Shown piece by piece: positions 37,610 to 50,328 of a stretch of 64,000 bases of DNA (position 1 is the first letter of the stretch; every line of letters begins with the position of its first letter). The position numbers were made by a program, and so were the translations under genes. The DNA lies in contig NC_089277.1 in assembly GCF_963678975.1 (NCBI RefSeq), forward strand, positions 23,324,672 through 23,388,671. The letters are read 5' to 3'. Under the pieces are notes generated by a model. The model saw only the letters and a program-made list of their open reading frames with translations. It made no database searches and was not told where the DNA came from. Source of the stretch: Dysidea avara (lineage: Eukaryota > Porifera > Demospongiae > Dictyoceratida > Dysideidae).

Positions 37610-37860
37610 TCAAGACACACGATAGTGTGTCGTGCGGCCCAAGAAGCCGGCGCGCCACACCGTGAGTATATTAACAGGAAGAAAGAAAACGCAATTTTCA
37701 CACCTATGTAGCTCTGTGATCCCTTATCCGATTGGAACCAAAATTGCTAGAGACGTGCCGCCCAGTTAGGGGAGTCTACATACCAAATTTGGAGAAAATC
37801 GCTCCAGCCATTTCCGAGATACGAGCGAACAAAATTTCGTTTTAATTTCTTCGTTTTTTT

Positions 37861-37909
37861 CTTCTTCTTCTTCTTCTTCTTCTTCTTCTTCTTCTTCTTC
37901 ATCTTCTTC
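37861..37909. repeat. (CTT)n microsatellite
   Basis: CTT units, nearly perfect, within the head module of composite element I. The matching site in element II (about 50900-50925) has only a short GAAGAAAAAAAAAA remnant, so the tract expanded in this copy. Confidence 0.95.
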
Positions 37910-38514
37910 ATTTCGCACACTTCGCAAAATTCGCCATAAAACACGAATGCGTGCTCGGATCGGGCTGAAATTTGGCACACTTAAAGGGCTCATTAAGGAG
38001 GATCTCCGTATCAACTTTGGTAGGAATCCGATGAACATTCACGGAGTTATGACCGATTATTTGCGTAAAATAAGGTCGAAGGTCTGTCACGCCTACAGGG
38101 TAAACCCCTTGGAGGAATCAGTTGAAAATTGATATGTAGATGGAGCAACCATCGTAGGAGTGCCTTTTTGTGGTTTGAAAGGAATCGGGATAAAGACCAT
38201 GGAGATATGACACAAAACCCAACCTGTGTCAAAATTACGCGATCGATTTTTATGAATAAAAAACTATTAGTTTTCGTGTCTACCAGGCAAACCGCTTAGA
38301 CCAACGAGCTGAAAATCAGTATGTAGCTTAAATAATCATCATAGAAAGTCCTTGCAGTAGTACAGAAGAATCGGATTACAAATCACAGAGTTATGGTTCG
38401 AAAGGCAACTACGTGCAGCAAATGCGAGATCGAGATACTCTAATAGAACAGTCACCCTAATAAATCATTCAGCTGCATTTATAATTTACTCAGTAATATT
38501 ACATTGCAAGTTAT

Positions 38515-41500
38515 TCTGTAGAGGATTCAGCTACAAACAAGTCACCCTGTAGTCAGATCAGCTAGAAGAAGATACCTTATAGATTGTTCAGCTACAAAGA
38601 AGCCATCATATAGAGAGTTCAGCTCAAATAAATCACCCTGTAGAGAATTCAGCTACAAACAAATTACCCTATAGAGAGATTAGCTAGAAGGAGTTACCTT
38701 GTAGAGACTTCAGTTACAAAGAAACAATCATGCAAAGAGTTTAGCTGCAAACAAATCACCCAGTAGAAAGTTCCGCTATGAACAGATCACACTGTAGAGA
38801 GTTCAGTTAGAAACAAGTCATCTTGTAGATAGATCAGCTAGAAGAAGTCACTTTGTAGAGAGTTCAGCTACAAAGAAACCACCATGTAAGAGAGTTCAGC
38901 TGCAAACAAATCACCCTGTAGAGAGTTCAGCTAGGAACAAGTCACCCTGTACAGAGATCAGCTAGAAACAAGTCATCCTGTAGAGAGTTCAGCTAGAAGA
39001 AATTACATTGTAGAAAGTTCAGCTACAAAGAAACTACCATGTAGAGAGTTCAGCTACAAACAAATCACCCTGTAGAAAGATCAGCTAGAAGAAGTTACCT
39101 TGTAGAGACTTCAGCTACAAATAAGTCACCCTGTAGAGAGTTCAGCTAGAAACAAGTCATTATGTAGAGAGATCAGCTAGAAACAAGCCACCCGTAGAGA
39201 GTTCAGCTAGAAGAAATTACATTGTAGAGAGTTCAGCTACAAACAAATCACCCTGTAGAGAGTTCAGCTAGAAACAAGTCATCCGTAGAGAGATCAGCTA
39301 GAAACAAGTCATCCTGTAGAGAGTTCAGCTAGAAGAAATTACATTGTAGAAAGTTCAGCTACAAAGAAACTACCATGTAGAGAGTTCAGCTGCAAACAAA
39401 TCGCCCTGTAGAGAATTCAGCTACAAACAAATTACCCTGTAGAAAGATCAGCTAAAAGAAGTTACCTTGTAGAGAGTTCAGCTACAAATAAATCACCCTG
39501 TAGAGACTTCAGCTAGAAACAAGTCACCCTGTAGAGAGATCAGCTAGAAACAGGCCACCAGTAGAGAGTCCAGCTAGAAGAAGTTACATTGTAGAGAGTT
39601 CAGCTACAAAGAAACTACCATGTAGAGAGTTCAGCTACAAACAAATCGCCCTGTAGAGAATTCAGCTACAAACAAATCACCCTGTAGAAAGATCAGCTAG
39701 AAGAAGTTACCTTGTAGAGACTTCAGCTACAAAAAAGTCACCCTGTAGAGAGTTCAGCTAGAAACAAGTCATTATGTAGAGAGATCAGCTAGAAACAAGC
39801 CACCCGTAGAGAGTTCAGCTAGAAGAAATTACATTGTAGAGAGTTCAGCTACAAAGAAACTACCATGTAGAGAGTTCAGCTGCAAACAAATTGCCCTGTA
39901 GAGAATTCAGCTACAAAAAAATTACCCTGTAGAAAGATCAGCTAGAAGAAGTTACCTTGTAGAGAGTTCAGCTACAAATAAATCACCCTGTAGAGACTTC
40001 AGCTAGAAACAAGTCACCCTGTAGAGAGATCAGCTAGAAACAAGCCACCCGTAGAGAGTTCAGCTAGAAGAAGTTACATTGTAGAGAGTTCAGCTACAAA
40101 GAAACTACCATGTAGAGAGTTCAGCTGCAAACAAATTGCCCTGTAGAGAATTTAGCTACACACAAATCACCCTGTAGAAAGATCAGCTAGAAGAAGTTAC
40201 CTTGTAGAGAGTTCAGCTAGAAACAAGTCCCCCTGTAGAGAGATCAGCTAGAAACAGGCCACCCGTAGAGAGTCCAGCTAGAAGAAGTTACATTGTAGAG
40301 AGTTCAGCTACAAAGAAACTACCATGTAGAGAATTCAGCTACAAACAAACCACCCTGTAGAGAATTCAGCTACAAACAAATCACCCTGTAGAAAGATCAG
40401 CTAGAAGAAGTTACCTTGTAGAGACTTCAGCTACAAATAAGCCACCCTGTAGAGAGTTCAGCTAGAAACAAGCCACCCATAGAGAGTTCAGCTAGAAGAA
40501 ATTACCTTGTAGAGAGTTCAACTACAAACAAATCACCCTGTAGAGAGTTCAGCTACAAGCAAGTCACCTTGTAGAGAGTTCAGCTAGAAGAAGTTACATT
40601 GTAGAGAGTTCAGCTACAAAGAAACTACCATGTAGAGAGTTCAGCTGCAAACAAATTGCCCTGTAGAGAATTCAGCTACAAACAAATCACCCTGTAGAAA
40701 GGTCAGCTAGAAGAAGTTACCTTGTAGAGAGTTCAGCTACAAACAAATCACCCTGTAGAGAGTTCAGCTAGAAACAAGTTACCCGTAGAGAGATCAGCTA
40801 GAAACAAGTCATCCTGTAGAGAGTTCAGCTAGAAGAAGTTACATTGTAGAGAGTTCAGCTACAAAGAAACTACCATGTAGAGAGTTCAGCTTCAAACAAA
40901 TTGCCCTGTAGAGAATTCAGCTACAAACAATCACCCTGTAGAAAGATTAGCTAGAAGAAGTTACCTTGTAGAGAGTTCAGCTACAAACAAATCACCCTGT
41001 AGAGAGTTCAGCTACAAACAAGTCACCCTGTAGAGAATTCAGCTAAAAACAAGCCACCCGTAGAGAGTTCAGCTAGAAGAAGTTACATTGTAGAGAGTTC
41101 AGCTACAAAGAAACTACCATGTAGAGAATTCAGCTACAAACAAATCACCCTATAGAAAGATCAGCTAGAAGAAGTTACCTTGTAGAGAGTTCAGCTACAA
41201 ATAAATCACCCTCTAGAGAGTTCAGCTACAAACAAGTCATCCGGTAGAGAGATCAGCTAAAAGGATCACCTTGCAGAGAGGTCAGCTACAAAGAAATCAC
41301 CATGTAGAGAGTGTAGCTGCAAAGAAATCACCCTGTAGAAAATTCAGCCACAAACAAATTGCCCTGTAGAAAGATCATTTAGAAGAAGTTACCTTGTGGA
41401 GAGTTCAGCTACAGAGAAACCATTCTGTAAAGAGCTCAGCTGCAAACAAATCACCTGTACAGAATTCAGCTACAAACAAATCACCCTGTACAGAGATCAG

Positions 41501-42595
41501 CTAGAAGAAGTCACCTTGTAGATCGTTCAGCTACAAACAAATCACCCTGTAGAGAGATCAGCTAGAAGAAGTCACCTTGTAGAGAGTTTAGCTACAAAAA
41601 AACCACCATGTAGAGAGTTCAGCTGCAAAGAAATCACCCTGTAGAAAATTCAGCCACAAACAAATTTCCCTGTAGAAAGTTCAGTTAGAAGAAGTTACCT
41701 TGTAGAGAGTTCAGCTACAAAGTAACCATTCTGTAAAGAGCTCAGCTGCAAACAAATCACCTGTACAGAATTCAGCTACAAACAAATCACCCTGTAGAAA
41801 GATCAGCTAGAAGAAGTTACCTTGTAGACAGTTCAGCTACAAACAAGTTACCCTGTAGAGAGTTCAGCTAGAAGAAGTTACATTGTAGAGAGTTCAGCTA
41901 CAAAGAAACTACCTTGTAGAGAGTTCAGCTTCAAACAAATTGCCCTGTAGAGAATTCAGCTACAAACAAATCACCCTGTAGAAAGATCAGCTAGAAGAAG
42001 TTACCTTGTAGAGAGTTCAGCTACAAACAAGTCACCCTGTAGAGAGTTCAGCTAGAAACAAGTCACCCTGTAGAGAGATCAGCTAGAAACAAGTCACCAT
42101 GTAGAGAGTTCAGCTAGAAGAAGTTACATTGTAGAGAGTTTAGCTACAAAGAAACTACCATGTAGAGAGTTCAGCTTCAAACAAATTGCCCTGTAGAGAA
42201 TTCAGCTACAAACAAATCACCCTGTAGAAAGATCAGTTAGAAGAAGTTACCTTGTAGAGAATTCAGCTACAAACAAATCACCCTGTAGAGAGTTCAGCTA
42301 CAAACAAGTCACCCTGTAGAGAGATTAACTAGAAACAAGCCACCCGTAGAGAGTTCAGCTAGAAGAAGTTACATTGTAGAGAGTTCAGCAGTTTAGCTGC
42401 AAACAAATCGCCCAGTAGAGAATTCAGCTACAAACAAATCACCCTGTAGAAAGATCAGCTAGAAGAAGTTACCTTGTCGAGAGTTCAGCTACAAACAAAT
42501 CACCGTGTAGAGAGTTCAGCTACAAACAAGTCATCCGGTAGAGAGATCAGCTAGAAGGATCACCTTGCAGAGAGGTCAGCTACAAAGAAATCACC
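38515..42595 (+). repeat. 31-bp minisatellite array I
   Basis: About 130 units of 31 bases. A typical unit reads TGTAGAGAGTTCAGCTACAA followed by ACAAATCACCC. Units alternate between CTACAAACAAATCACC, CTAGAAACAAGTCACC, CTAGAAGAAGTTACCTT and CTACAAAGAAACTACCAT types, giving a higher-order period of several units. There are no unique spacers, so this is not CRISPR-like. Confidence 0.95.
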
Positions 42596-42704
42596 CTGCT
42601 TCATCTTTTCTTCTTCCTGTAGTAAAGAAATAAATGATAGGTTAAAAAGCCCTAAAGCTGGCCATAGGCCGGTTTTGGGGTATACAAATACAAAAAGAAG
42701 TGAA

Positions 42705-43021
42705 ATCTAATCCAAAACAGCCAAGCTGTAAAAAAAGAGTGCGGCCCTGAGAAAGGCTATGGTGAAAAAAGATGTGAAATCCAAGGTGGCGGCCAAGAAA
42801 TGGCTGTGATGGTAGGTTAATGGTAAAAATTTTAATAATGACAATTCAGGTGAATTTTGTGCGGCACCAAATTCACCTGAATTGTTGTTATTAAAATTTT
42901 TACCATTAACCTACCATCACAGCCATTTCTTGGCCGCCACCTTGGATTTCACATCTTTTTTCACCATAGCCTTTCTCAGGGCCGCACTCTTTTTTTACAG
43001 CTTGGCTGTTTTGGATTAGAT
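42705..43021. repeat. Terminal palindrome of element I
   Basis: The left arm (ATCTAATCCAAAACAGCCAA onward) and right arm are near-perfect inverted copies of about 150 bases each, meeting around TTTTGTGCGGCACCAAA. The arms contain complementary ORFs that are by-products of the symmetry. Confidence 0.93.
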
Positions 43022-43702
43022 ATTTCTAACGGAACATTTTGATGATTCTAATAAATTCATTCACATTTTGTGACATCTTTGGATTATCCCAGATTCGCAG
43101 CTAGATTATTTAGCCTATTCTTGAGTGATTTGAACAAGCCATATTGAGCACCTATAGCGTAAACTATCACTCATCAAAATGATGTCAGTCAGGTTAAATT
43201 GTGTATGATTCTGAGCAAGATTGTTGCTGTGATTTGGTATGGATTCCATCTGGTTAGTAACACACAGCAAAGCTTTAACTGTAAATCACTCCTCAGAATT
43301 AATACAGAGCTTTAAAAAAACTTTATTAAAGAAATTCTGTATGCATACTAAAGTTCCAATGCTCCAAAGCACCTGTCATAAATACACTATATGAAGCATA
43401 GAAGTAAAGCTTTTAATAAATGAAATATAGGTTAAAATATCTGCAGCTGCTTATAGGCTTTGATCTTAACTGGAGTATAAATCACCTGCAGCTGACCTTA
43501 AATTTCTGTTTTTGAGCCAAATTAAACTTCCTGATATGGTCTTGAATCCAGGGCTTCCCCTGAAATTTGCATAAAATTTTTATATTTAATTTCCCACTGA
43601 TTAGTTGACACACTCATCAATATTTGTGACCAGACCTGCAAAAACAGAGTATGTGGGTACATAAAATTTGCCTTGTTTTTCAGAACTCATATATAACTTT
43701 TA

Positions 43703-44029
43703 GGTCACTCCAAATAAATTCTCTGTTTCCTGCCTACCACCCACATCTGTTTACTGCCAGCGGTGAACAGCCTGATAATGTTGGCCAGAGGTTTTTTCTG
43801 TGTATTTTGCTACATATCAGCCACTAAGGAGCCAGCACAGCCCAGTAATCTCGTCTCTGGACTCCAGTCGTGGTCTGCCTCCATTTTGAGGTCTAGCCCT
43901 TGCCCACCCCACCACCCCCCACCCTCAGGTAAATATTGGCTGCCAATTTTATAAAGGAAATGGACTACCTGCCCGCATGCAAATATGCCTAAGAGGAGGA
44001 TGGGAAACAGAGAATTTATTGGAGTGGCC
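43703..44029. mobile_element. Harbinger-like MITE
   Basis: Inverted ends are GGTCACTCCAAATAAATTCT and AGAATTTATTGGAGTGGCC, extended by CTGTTTCC/GGAAACAG, with TTA directly repeated on both sides (43700-43702 and 44030-44032). The 3-bp TTA target and GG-CC ends fit PIF/Harbinger non-autonomous elements. Confidence 0.75.
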
Positions 44030-45146
44030 TTAACTTGGCTATTAACTAGCTTAATTAGCTATATAAGGCCACGAAAAGTTAATTATAAGTTTCTGGTTCC
44101 CTTCCTGGTCATTTTTGTTGTTGAATGAATTGCACAATCATCATACAATAATATCTTATATCTGTTGAAGTCATCATCTCCTGTAAGCACTCTTGTTATA
44201 AAGATGCACAAATTTATATATTAACTTTGTTTTTTCCCTAATAATTCCCTGTAATGATTATTTTGTGTATGTATTGTCTTGTTTATAACTGTAGCTAACT
44301 GTATAGTGTTTCTGCTCCTACCAATTCCCCAAAACTTAGGTGACCAGGCTTGTTTCTTTCTTTTTTCAATTGATGTGGTACACTACATTTGACACCGCAG
44401 TACATGGAATAGATAGATAAATATCTAACTCCACAAAATCGGCTAAAGCCATTCTTCCTTGCAGGAGACATTACAATACATACATACAATACAACTACAT
44501 AATATAATTAACTTTGCATGGCCTAATGCAAGTTACAGAATGCAAATAGTTTGTTCCAATCCTGAGTTATGACCTTTACAGAGGAGTCTAATAAAAATAA
44601 TAATGTGATGGAGTGTCAGTACTTTGTGCCCACATGCACATGCCCTATTATTGCAGGGTCAGTCACATTTTCAAAGCGAACAGCATATAGTGTGTAGAAA
44701 AAATCGCGAATAAAACACGGTGGTAAGAAATGACGGAAAACTTCAGTTGGGAGTGGCCTTAACGACATCCTAGCGAGTCGCTTTGTAGCGAACGAGCTAA
44801 CACGTACGATCAATACCTTAAGTTACTGTAGCTCACAAAATGTCCTCTCCACGTTGGGTCCTCGGTTGCACCTATCCTTTTCATGCAGTACAGCTGGCTG
44901 GTGACACGACTCAAACATACACTGGACCATTCACGGAACCATACAAAGGTCATTAATCACGTGGGAATTTTGAAGCCTAGCAAGTGGTTGCCATAGCAGT
45001 TCATAATAAAAAATAGTGAGGGTGTTTTTATTATGAACTCTTGCTTTTTAATATACTGACCATGCGTGATTCAGTGATCCGGCATGGCAACGTTGTTGTT
45101 GTCTTTATCTTTACCAGTTAGGATTACTGTAACTCTGCACCTGGTA

Positions 45147-45904
45147 AGGTAAATGAGGGTAATTCCGGACACTCTTTAGTAAAATCGCTCTAACACTGCA
45201 CTCACAACGAGTTAAGACAAACTCTAGGAATCGTTTTAAAACCTATGTCATGGTGCATCTGCAGTACAAATTTCGTTTCGATACAATCAACTGCTGAGGA
45301 GTTATGAGCCAAAATTTAACAGCGTGTAAAAATGCAACATGCGCCTAATTCCGGACACTTCGAATAACAAGCAAGTAGCGCCTTCCACAGGTTATAACAA
45401 TCCTCTTTGAAGTATGGAGACTAAAGTACAACTCATCTGCAGCTTATAAATCAAGTAGAAAGTTCATACCTTTTGGGAGAAAGCAGTAGTGAGTATTTTA
45501 AAAAGTTTATGTAATTCACGAATATTTTCTTTGTATTTCAACCGAGCAGCTGCTGAAAAATCGACTACCACTTCGCCTGTGCTGCATGGATTCTTATGAT
45601 TTTTAGTATGCAATTAGCCGAGGGTATGACCTTCATATAAGTCTCTGAAAATCGAAAATAGGAGCTTGGGCTGCATGGTTAGATAAACATTTTCAAAGTT
45701 TTTGAACAAAACTACCCGTGATTTTGCTACAAATACTTGTCAAACTTCAAGGTGGAATAACGGATTCGCTTCAATTTTGGTTTGTAGATAGGCCATAGGA
45801 CACTGCATTAGCATGCCAAATTATAGGCCCAAGGATTCTACCATTGTTGAGAACGATCTAAGTGTCCGGAATTAGCCGCTGTCCGGAATTACCCGCACTT
45901 ACCT
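45147..45904. mobile_element. mariner-like MITE, 758 bp
   Basis: Inverted ends of about 25 bases, AGGTAAATGAGGGTAATTCC / AGGTAAGTGCGGGTAATTCC, both continuing GGACA. TA flanks both sides (45145-45146 and 45905-45906). The right end carries an extra copy of the CCGGAATTA block. No ORF of note. Confidence 0.75.
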
Positions 45905-47568
45905 TACTAATGAGCGAGAGAAGGCGTAAGACATGCAAGAGAAACAGCCTCGGAAAGGAGCTCACCTCCGACGAGGAGTAAGGACCATTCTACAGCTATC
46001 CTTTCATTGAGTTACACACTGGGGCTATAGGGAAAACATGAAATGTACGTATAGATTCAGGCAGTGGCATTTTTGGATTAAGGAATAAATTCTACACTGC
46101 ACTGATAAATCATCTTTTGTCTGAAATATTGTGTAGCCTGTGGCCTGCACATGATGCATGGCGACAGGCCCTGAACTTAACTGTGCACATATCATGATCA
46201 GTTACTAGTTAAGGAAGAGAAAGTGTGACTGCCATGAACTGAAGCAGAAAATGCACCGCCATTAAGGGATGTATAAATTGGCTGGCTTTATCAGTTCAGT
46301 CTCTATCAAGGTCATATTTCTGACTGATGAGAGAGAGACGTGATGACCAGACTCATGCAGTTTGTTTGTACTGGCTGTGATAACAGTACATGCATGCATA
46401 CAAAATTAAAACAAGAACATGCAATAAAGTATTTTAAAAATGAGTTACTTAATGAGGTGAATTGTGCCCTGCCACGGCTTGTGACAGACATTGTAGATTT
46501 ATTTATTAGTTAAAACTTGAAATGTCAGCTGATTTCTTCCACCATATAACATACTCTAACTCCCTGCTTGCCTACACAGGCTTTCAGTAGCCTTCGCTTC
46601 TTTGCAAACCCCTAGTGGGATAATGACTAATGATCTGGCAAATCCCTAAGAGAAGTTGTGCATGTATGGTTCCCCTGCTGTTCACTGCATGGTGGAATGC
46701 AATACCATCCGACTCCCATCCTGCTGATCCGTCACGATGTCATGCTTAGCCATTTACTTAATAATTTATAACATTTAGTTTGTATTTCAGTTGTTCTTAC
46801 TTGTATATTGTGTGTTTAGCTAATTTTTATACTGCATGTCTATTTTTTTAGTGTTACTGTATGTTGTCACTCCTGCAAGGAAGAACGGCTCTAGCTGATT
46901 GTGTGGAGTCAAAAAACAATAAATCAAGTACAGGTTGAATGATGTAGATTGCCTAGACTGCAAGTTGCCTGCAGATCAAAACCTACACTGCATGGTCTGA
47001 GATTTTTTCTGTATTCAAGTAACATGTTTCTGATACATTAATATAGCTATAATTACTTTTACTGTACAGCCATGCACTTCCATGCTTGATGCGGAGCATA
47101 TAGTACAACACTTAATGATAAAAATATGGTCACCCAGATGGGCTGGGTTCGTGATTTGACAGCACTGCTGCATGGGCAAACCATTCTACAATTTAATTGT
47201 GCATGGAGGAGTAGAGGTATTTGGAGTGTGGCTGTAGAAATTGTTGATTATGACCCTGTGTTTAATTTGGCTTGTTATTTTATTTCATTTTTTAATTTTA
47301 TTGTAGTAGGCTGTTCTTCAGCTGTGCCCTGATTTTGTACATAATACAATAATACAGCTGGGTGACTATAGGGGTAAAATTTCTTGCTCAAGGAAACAAC
47401 ATTACACTAGCATAATTATATAGTAGTACGTAGTACTGCTCAGAAATTAGATTTCCACTTTTAACATTTCAGCTAGGTTATTTGTATTATTCAGGTGGAG
47501 TAGAATCTCAGTTATACAAGCTTTCAGTATAATATTCTTTGCAGGTCATAGTGGGATGGTGACTGATA

Positions 47569-47851
47569 CAGGGGCGTAGGCAGGATTTCCAAAAGGGGGG
47601 TTCTGCCCTAAGTATAGAATTTCGTAGGTGTGCACATGTGTACACGTGTAAACATGTGTATTCTTATAAATTCATTCGCAATAGCGAGTAGAGGTACTTG
47701 AATTCCTCTGCCTGAAGACCTGTAGCTACCCATTTCAGTGGATTTGTGTAAGTTAATTCAGTTCTAGTTAACCAGTATCACGATTTAAAAAACTTAACTC
47801 TGAAAAGGGGGTTCGTCCGAACCCTTTGAACCCCCCCTGGCTACGCCCCTG
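47569..47851. mobile_element. Short TIR element, CAGGGGCGTAG type
   Basis: The ends are CAGGGGCGTAGGCAGG and CCTGGCTACGCCCCTG, with G and C runs just inside. TGATA is repeated on both sides. The ends resemble those of the 32320-34140 element. Confidence 0.75.
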
Positions 47852-47900
47852 TGATAATAAGGTGCTAAATGTAAAGGTATCTTTCTTGCTGCATTCCTAT

Positions 47901-48224
47901 ATCTAATCAAAAACAGCCAAGCTGTAAAAAAAGGTGCGGCCCCCAAAAAGGCCATGGTGAAAAAAGATGTGAAATCCAAGGTGGCAGCCAAGAAATGGCT
48001 GTGATTGTAGGTTAATGGTTAAATTTTAATAACGACATTTCAGGTGAATTTGGTGCCAAGACCAAGCGGCACAAAATTCACCTGAATTGTCGTTATTAAA
48101 ATTTAACCATTAATCTACCATCACAGCCATTTCTTGACCGCCACCTTGGATTTCACATCTTTTTTCACCATGGCCTTTTTGGGGGCCGCACCTTTTTTTA
48201 CAGCTTGGCTGTTTTTGATTAGAT
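47901..48224. repeat. Terminal palindrome of element II
   Basis: Inverted arms begin ATCTAATCAAAAACAGCCAA and end with its complement. The arms match those of 42705-43021. The short ORFs on opposite strands at 47794-47991 and 48134-48442 share a translated segment only because they read the two arms. Confidence 0.93.
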
Positions 48225-48417
48225 ATCACTTCTTTTTGTATTTGTATACTGCTTTTGGGGCTTTTTCAACCCATGTGTTTTTTTCTTTACCACAGGAAGA
48301 AGAAAAGAACTTAAAGAAGATTTGTAATACTTCAATTATTTTTGATTTTATTAGTAATCATACAAATTATATACATATATTTATTACATGCCCATTATTC
48401 CCCACAGGATATCTTTT

Positions 48418-50128
48418 TGCAGCTGATCTCTCTACTGGGTGACTTGAAATGTAGCTGAACTGTATACAGGATGGTTTCTTTGTAGCTGAACTCTCTACAA
48501 GGTGACCTCTTCTAGCTGGTCTCTCTACAGGGTGATTTGTTTGCAGCTAAACTCTCTACATGGTGGTTTCTTTGTAGCTGAACTCTCTATAAGGTGACTT
48601 CGTCTAGCTGAACTCTCTACAGGGTGATTTGTTTGCAGCTGAACTCTCTACATGATGGTTTCTTTGTAGCTGAACTCTCTACAAGGTGACTTCGTCCAGC
48701 TGATCTCTCTACAGGGTGATTTGTTTCTAGCTGAACTCTCTACAGGTGATTTGTTTGCAACTAAACTCTCTACATGGTGGTTTCTTTGTAGCTGAACTCC
48801 CTACATGATGGTTTCTTTGTAGCTGAACTCTCTACAAGGTAACTTCTTCTCTACAGGGTGATTTGTTGTAGTTGAATTCTCTACAAGGTGGTTTGTTTGA
48901 GGCTGAACTCTCTACATGGCGGTTTCTTTGTAGCTGAACTCTCTACAGAGTGATTTATTTGCAGCTGAACTCTCTACATGATGGTTTCTTTGTAACTGAA
49001 CACTCTACAAGGTAACGTCTTCTAGCTGATCTCTCTACAGGGTGATTTGTTTGTAACTGAACTCTCTACATGATGGTTTCTTTGTAGCTGAACTCTCTAC
49101 AAGGTGACTTCTTCTAGCTGATCCCTCTACGGGGGATTTATTTGTAGCTGAACTCTCTACAAGTGATTTATTTGCAGCTGAACTCTTTATGTGGTGGTTT
49201 CTTTGTAGCTGAACTCTCTACAAGGTGACCTCTTCTAGCTGATCTCTCTACAGGGTGATTTGTTTCTAGCTGAACTCTCTACAGGTGATTTTTTGCAGCT
49301 AAACACTCTACATGGTGGTTTCTTTGTAGCTGAACTCTATACATGATGGTTTCTTTGTAGCTGAACTCTTTACAAGGTGACTTCTTCTAGCTGATCCCTC
49401 TACGGGGGATTTATTTGTAGCTGAACTCTCTACAAGTGATTTATTTGCAGCTGAACTCTTTATGTGGTGGTTTCTTTGTAGCTGAACTCTCTACAAGGTG
49501 ACCTCTTCTAGCTGATCTCTCTACAGGGTGATTTGTTTCTAGCTGAACTCTCTACAGGTGATTGTTTGCAGCTAAACACTCTACATGGTGGTTTCTTTGT
49601 AGCTGAACTCTGTACATGATGGTTTCTTTGTAGCTGAACTCTTTACAAGGTGACTTCTTCTAGCTGATCTTTCTACTGGGTGATTTGTTTGCAGCTGAAC
49701 TCTCTACATGGTGGTTTCTTTGTTGCTGAACTCTCTACAGGATGTTTGGCTTGTAGCTGAACTCTCTGTAGGGTGATTTGTTTCTAGCTTATCTCTCTAC
49801 AGGTTGATTTGTGTGTAACTGGTCTCTCTACAAGCTGATTTGTTTGTAGCTGATCTCTCTGCAGGTTGATTTGTTTGTAGCTGATCTCTCTACAAGTTGA
49901 TTTTTTTGTTGCTGATCACTCTAAAAGTTGATTTGTTTTGTAGCTGAACTCTCTGAAAAGTGTTTTGTTTGTAGTTGATATCTCTACAAGATGATTTTTT
50001 GTAGCTGACCTCTCTTCAGGGTGATTTGTTTCTAGCTGATCGCTCTACAGGTTGGTTTGTTTCTAGCTGAACTCTCTACAGGGTGATTTGCTTGTAGCTG
50101 AACTCCTTACATTGTGTCTAGTTTCTAG
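48418..50128 (-). repeat. 31-bp minisatellite array II
   Basis: Units such as TAGCTGAACTCTCTACAGGG plus TGATTTGTTTG are the reverse complement of the array I unit. About 55 units precede the gap. A block of several units near 49140-49370 is repeated at 49390-49620, a local higher-order duplication. Confidence 0.95.
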
Positions 50129-50328
50129 NNNNNNNNNNNNNNNNNNNNNNNNNNNNNNNNNNNNNNNNNNNNNNNNNNNNNNNNNNNNNNNNNNNNNNNN
50201 NNNNNNNNNNNNNNNNNNNNNNNNNNNNNNNNNNNNNNNNNNNNNNNNNNNNNNNNNNNNNNNNNNNNNNNNNNNNNNNNNNNNNNNNNNNNNNNNNNNN
50301 NNNNNNNNNNNNNNNNNNNNNNNNNNNN
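50129..50328. other. Assembly gap of 200 N
   Basis: Exactly 200 undetermined bases at the edge of the minisatellite array. The round size suggests a placeholder, so the true array length is unknown. Confidence 0.99.

Larger units (their letters stand above)
37610..43021 (+). mobile_element. Composite satellite/palindrome element I
   Basis: Three modules in order: a head of about 900 bases starting TCAAGACACACGATAGTGTG and preceded by A; a 31-bp tandem array (about 38515-42595); and a palindrome of about 317 bases ending GGATTAGAT. The same three modules in the same order, reversed, form 47901-51153. There is no coding potential beyond ORFs that the repeats and palindrome force. The TC start after A and an ACAGCTTGGCTGT hairpin near the other end recall Helitron-type ends, but the CTRR end is not clean, so superfamily is open. 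Confidence 0.75.
43022..47568. other. Spacer between the two composite elements
   Basis: No gene recognised. It contains the Harbinger-like and mariner-like MITEs listed below, and a short GAGTTCATAATA-family foldback at about 44996-45049. ORFs of 60-70 codons at 43763, 44295, 44616 and 47126 have no recognisable domain. Confidence 0.4.

Noticed and set aside
37766-38038. Poly-Glu/poly-Lys ORFs
   Set aside because: They are generated by the CTT microsatellite in the head of composite element I.
38515-42595. CRISPR-like array
   Set aside because: The 31-bp units are contiguous with no unique spacers, and the host is a eukaryote; this is a minisatellite.
44295-44489. Cysteine-containing tail of a PiggyBac-type transposase
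   Set aside because: Spacing of cysteines was only loosely similar and no upstream transposase sequence is present.
47794-48442. Two similar hydrophobic ORFs on opposite strands
   Set aside because: They are the two arms of one palindrome read on opposite strands, not a duplicated gene.
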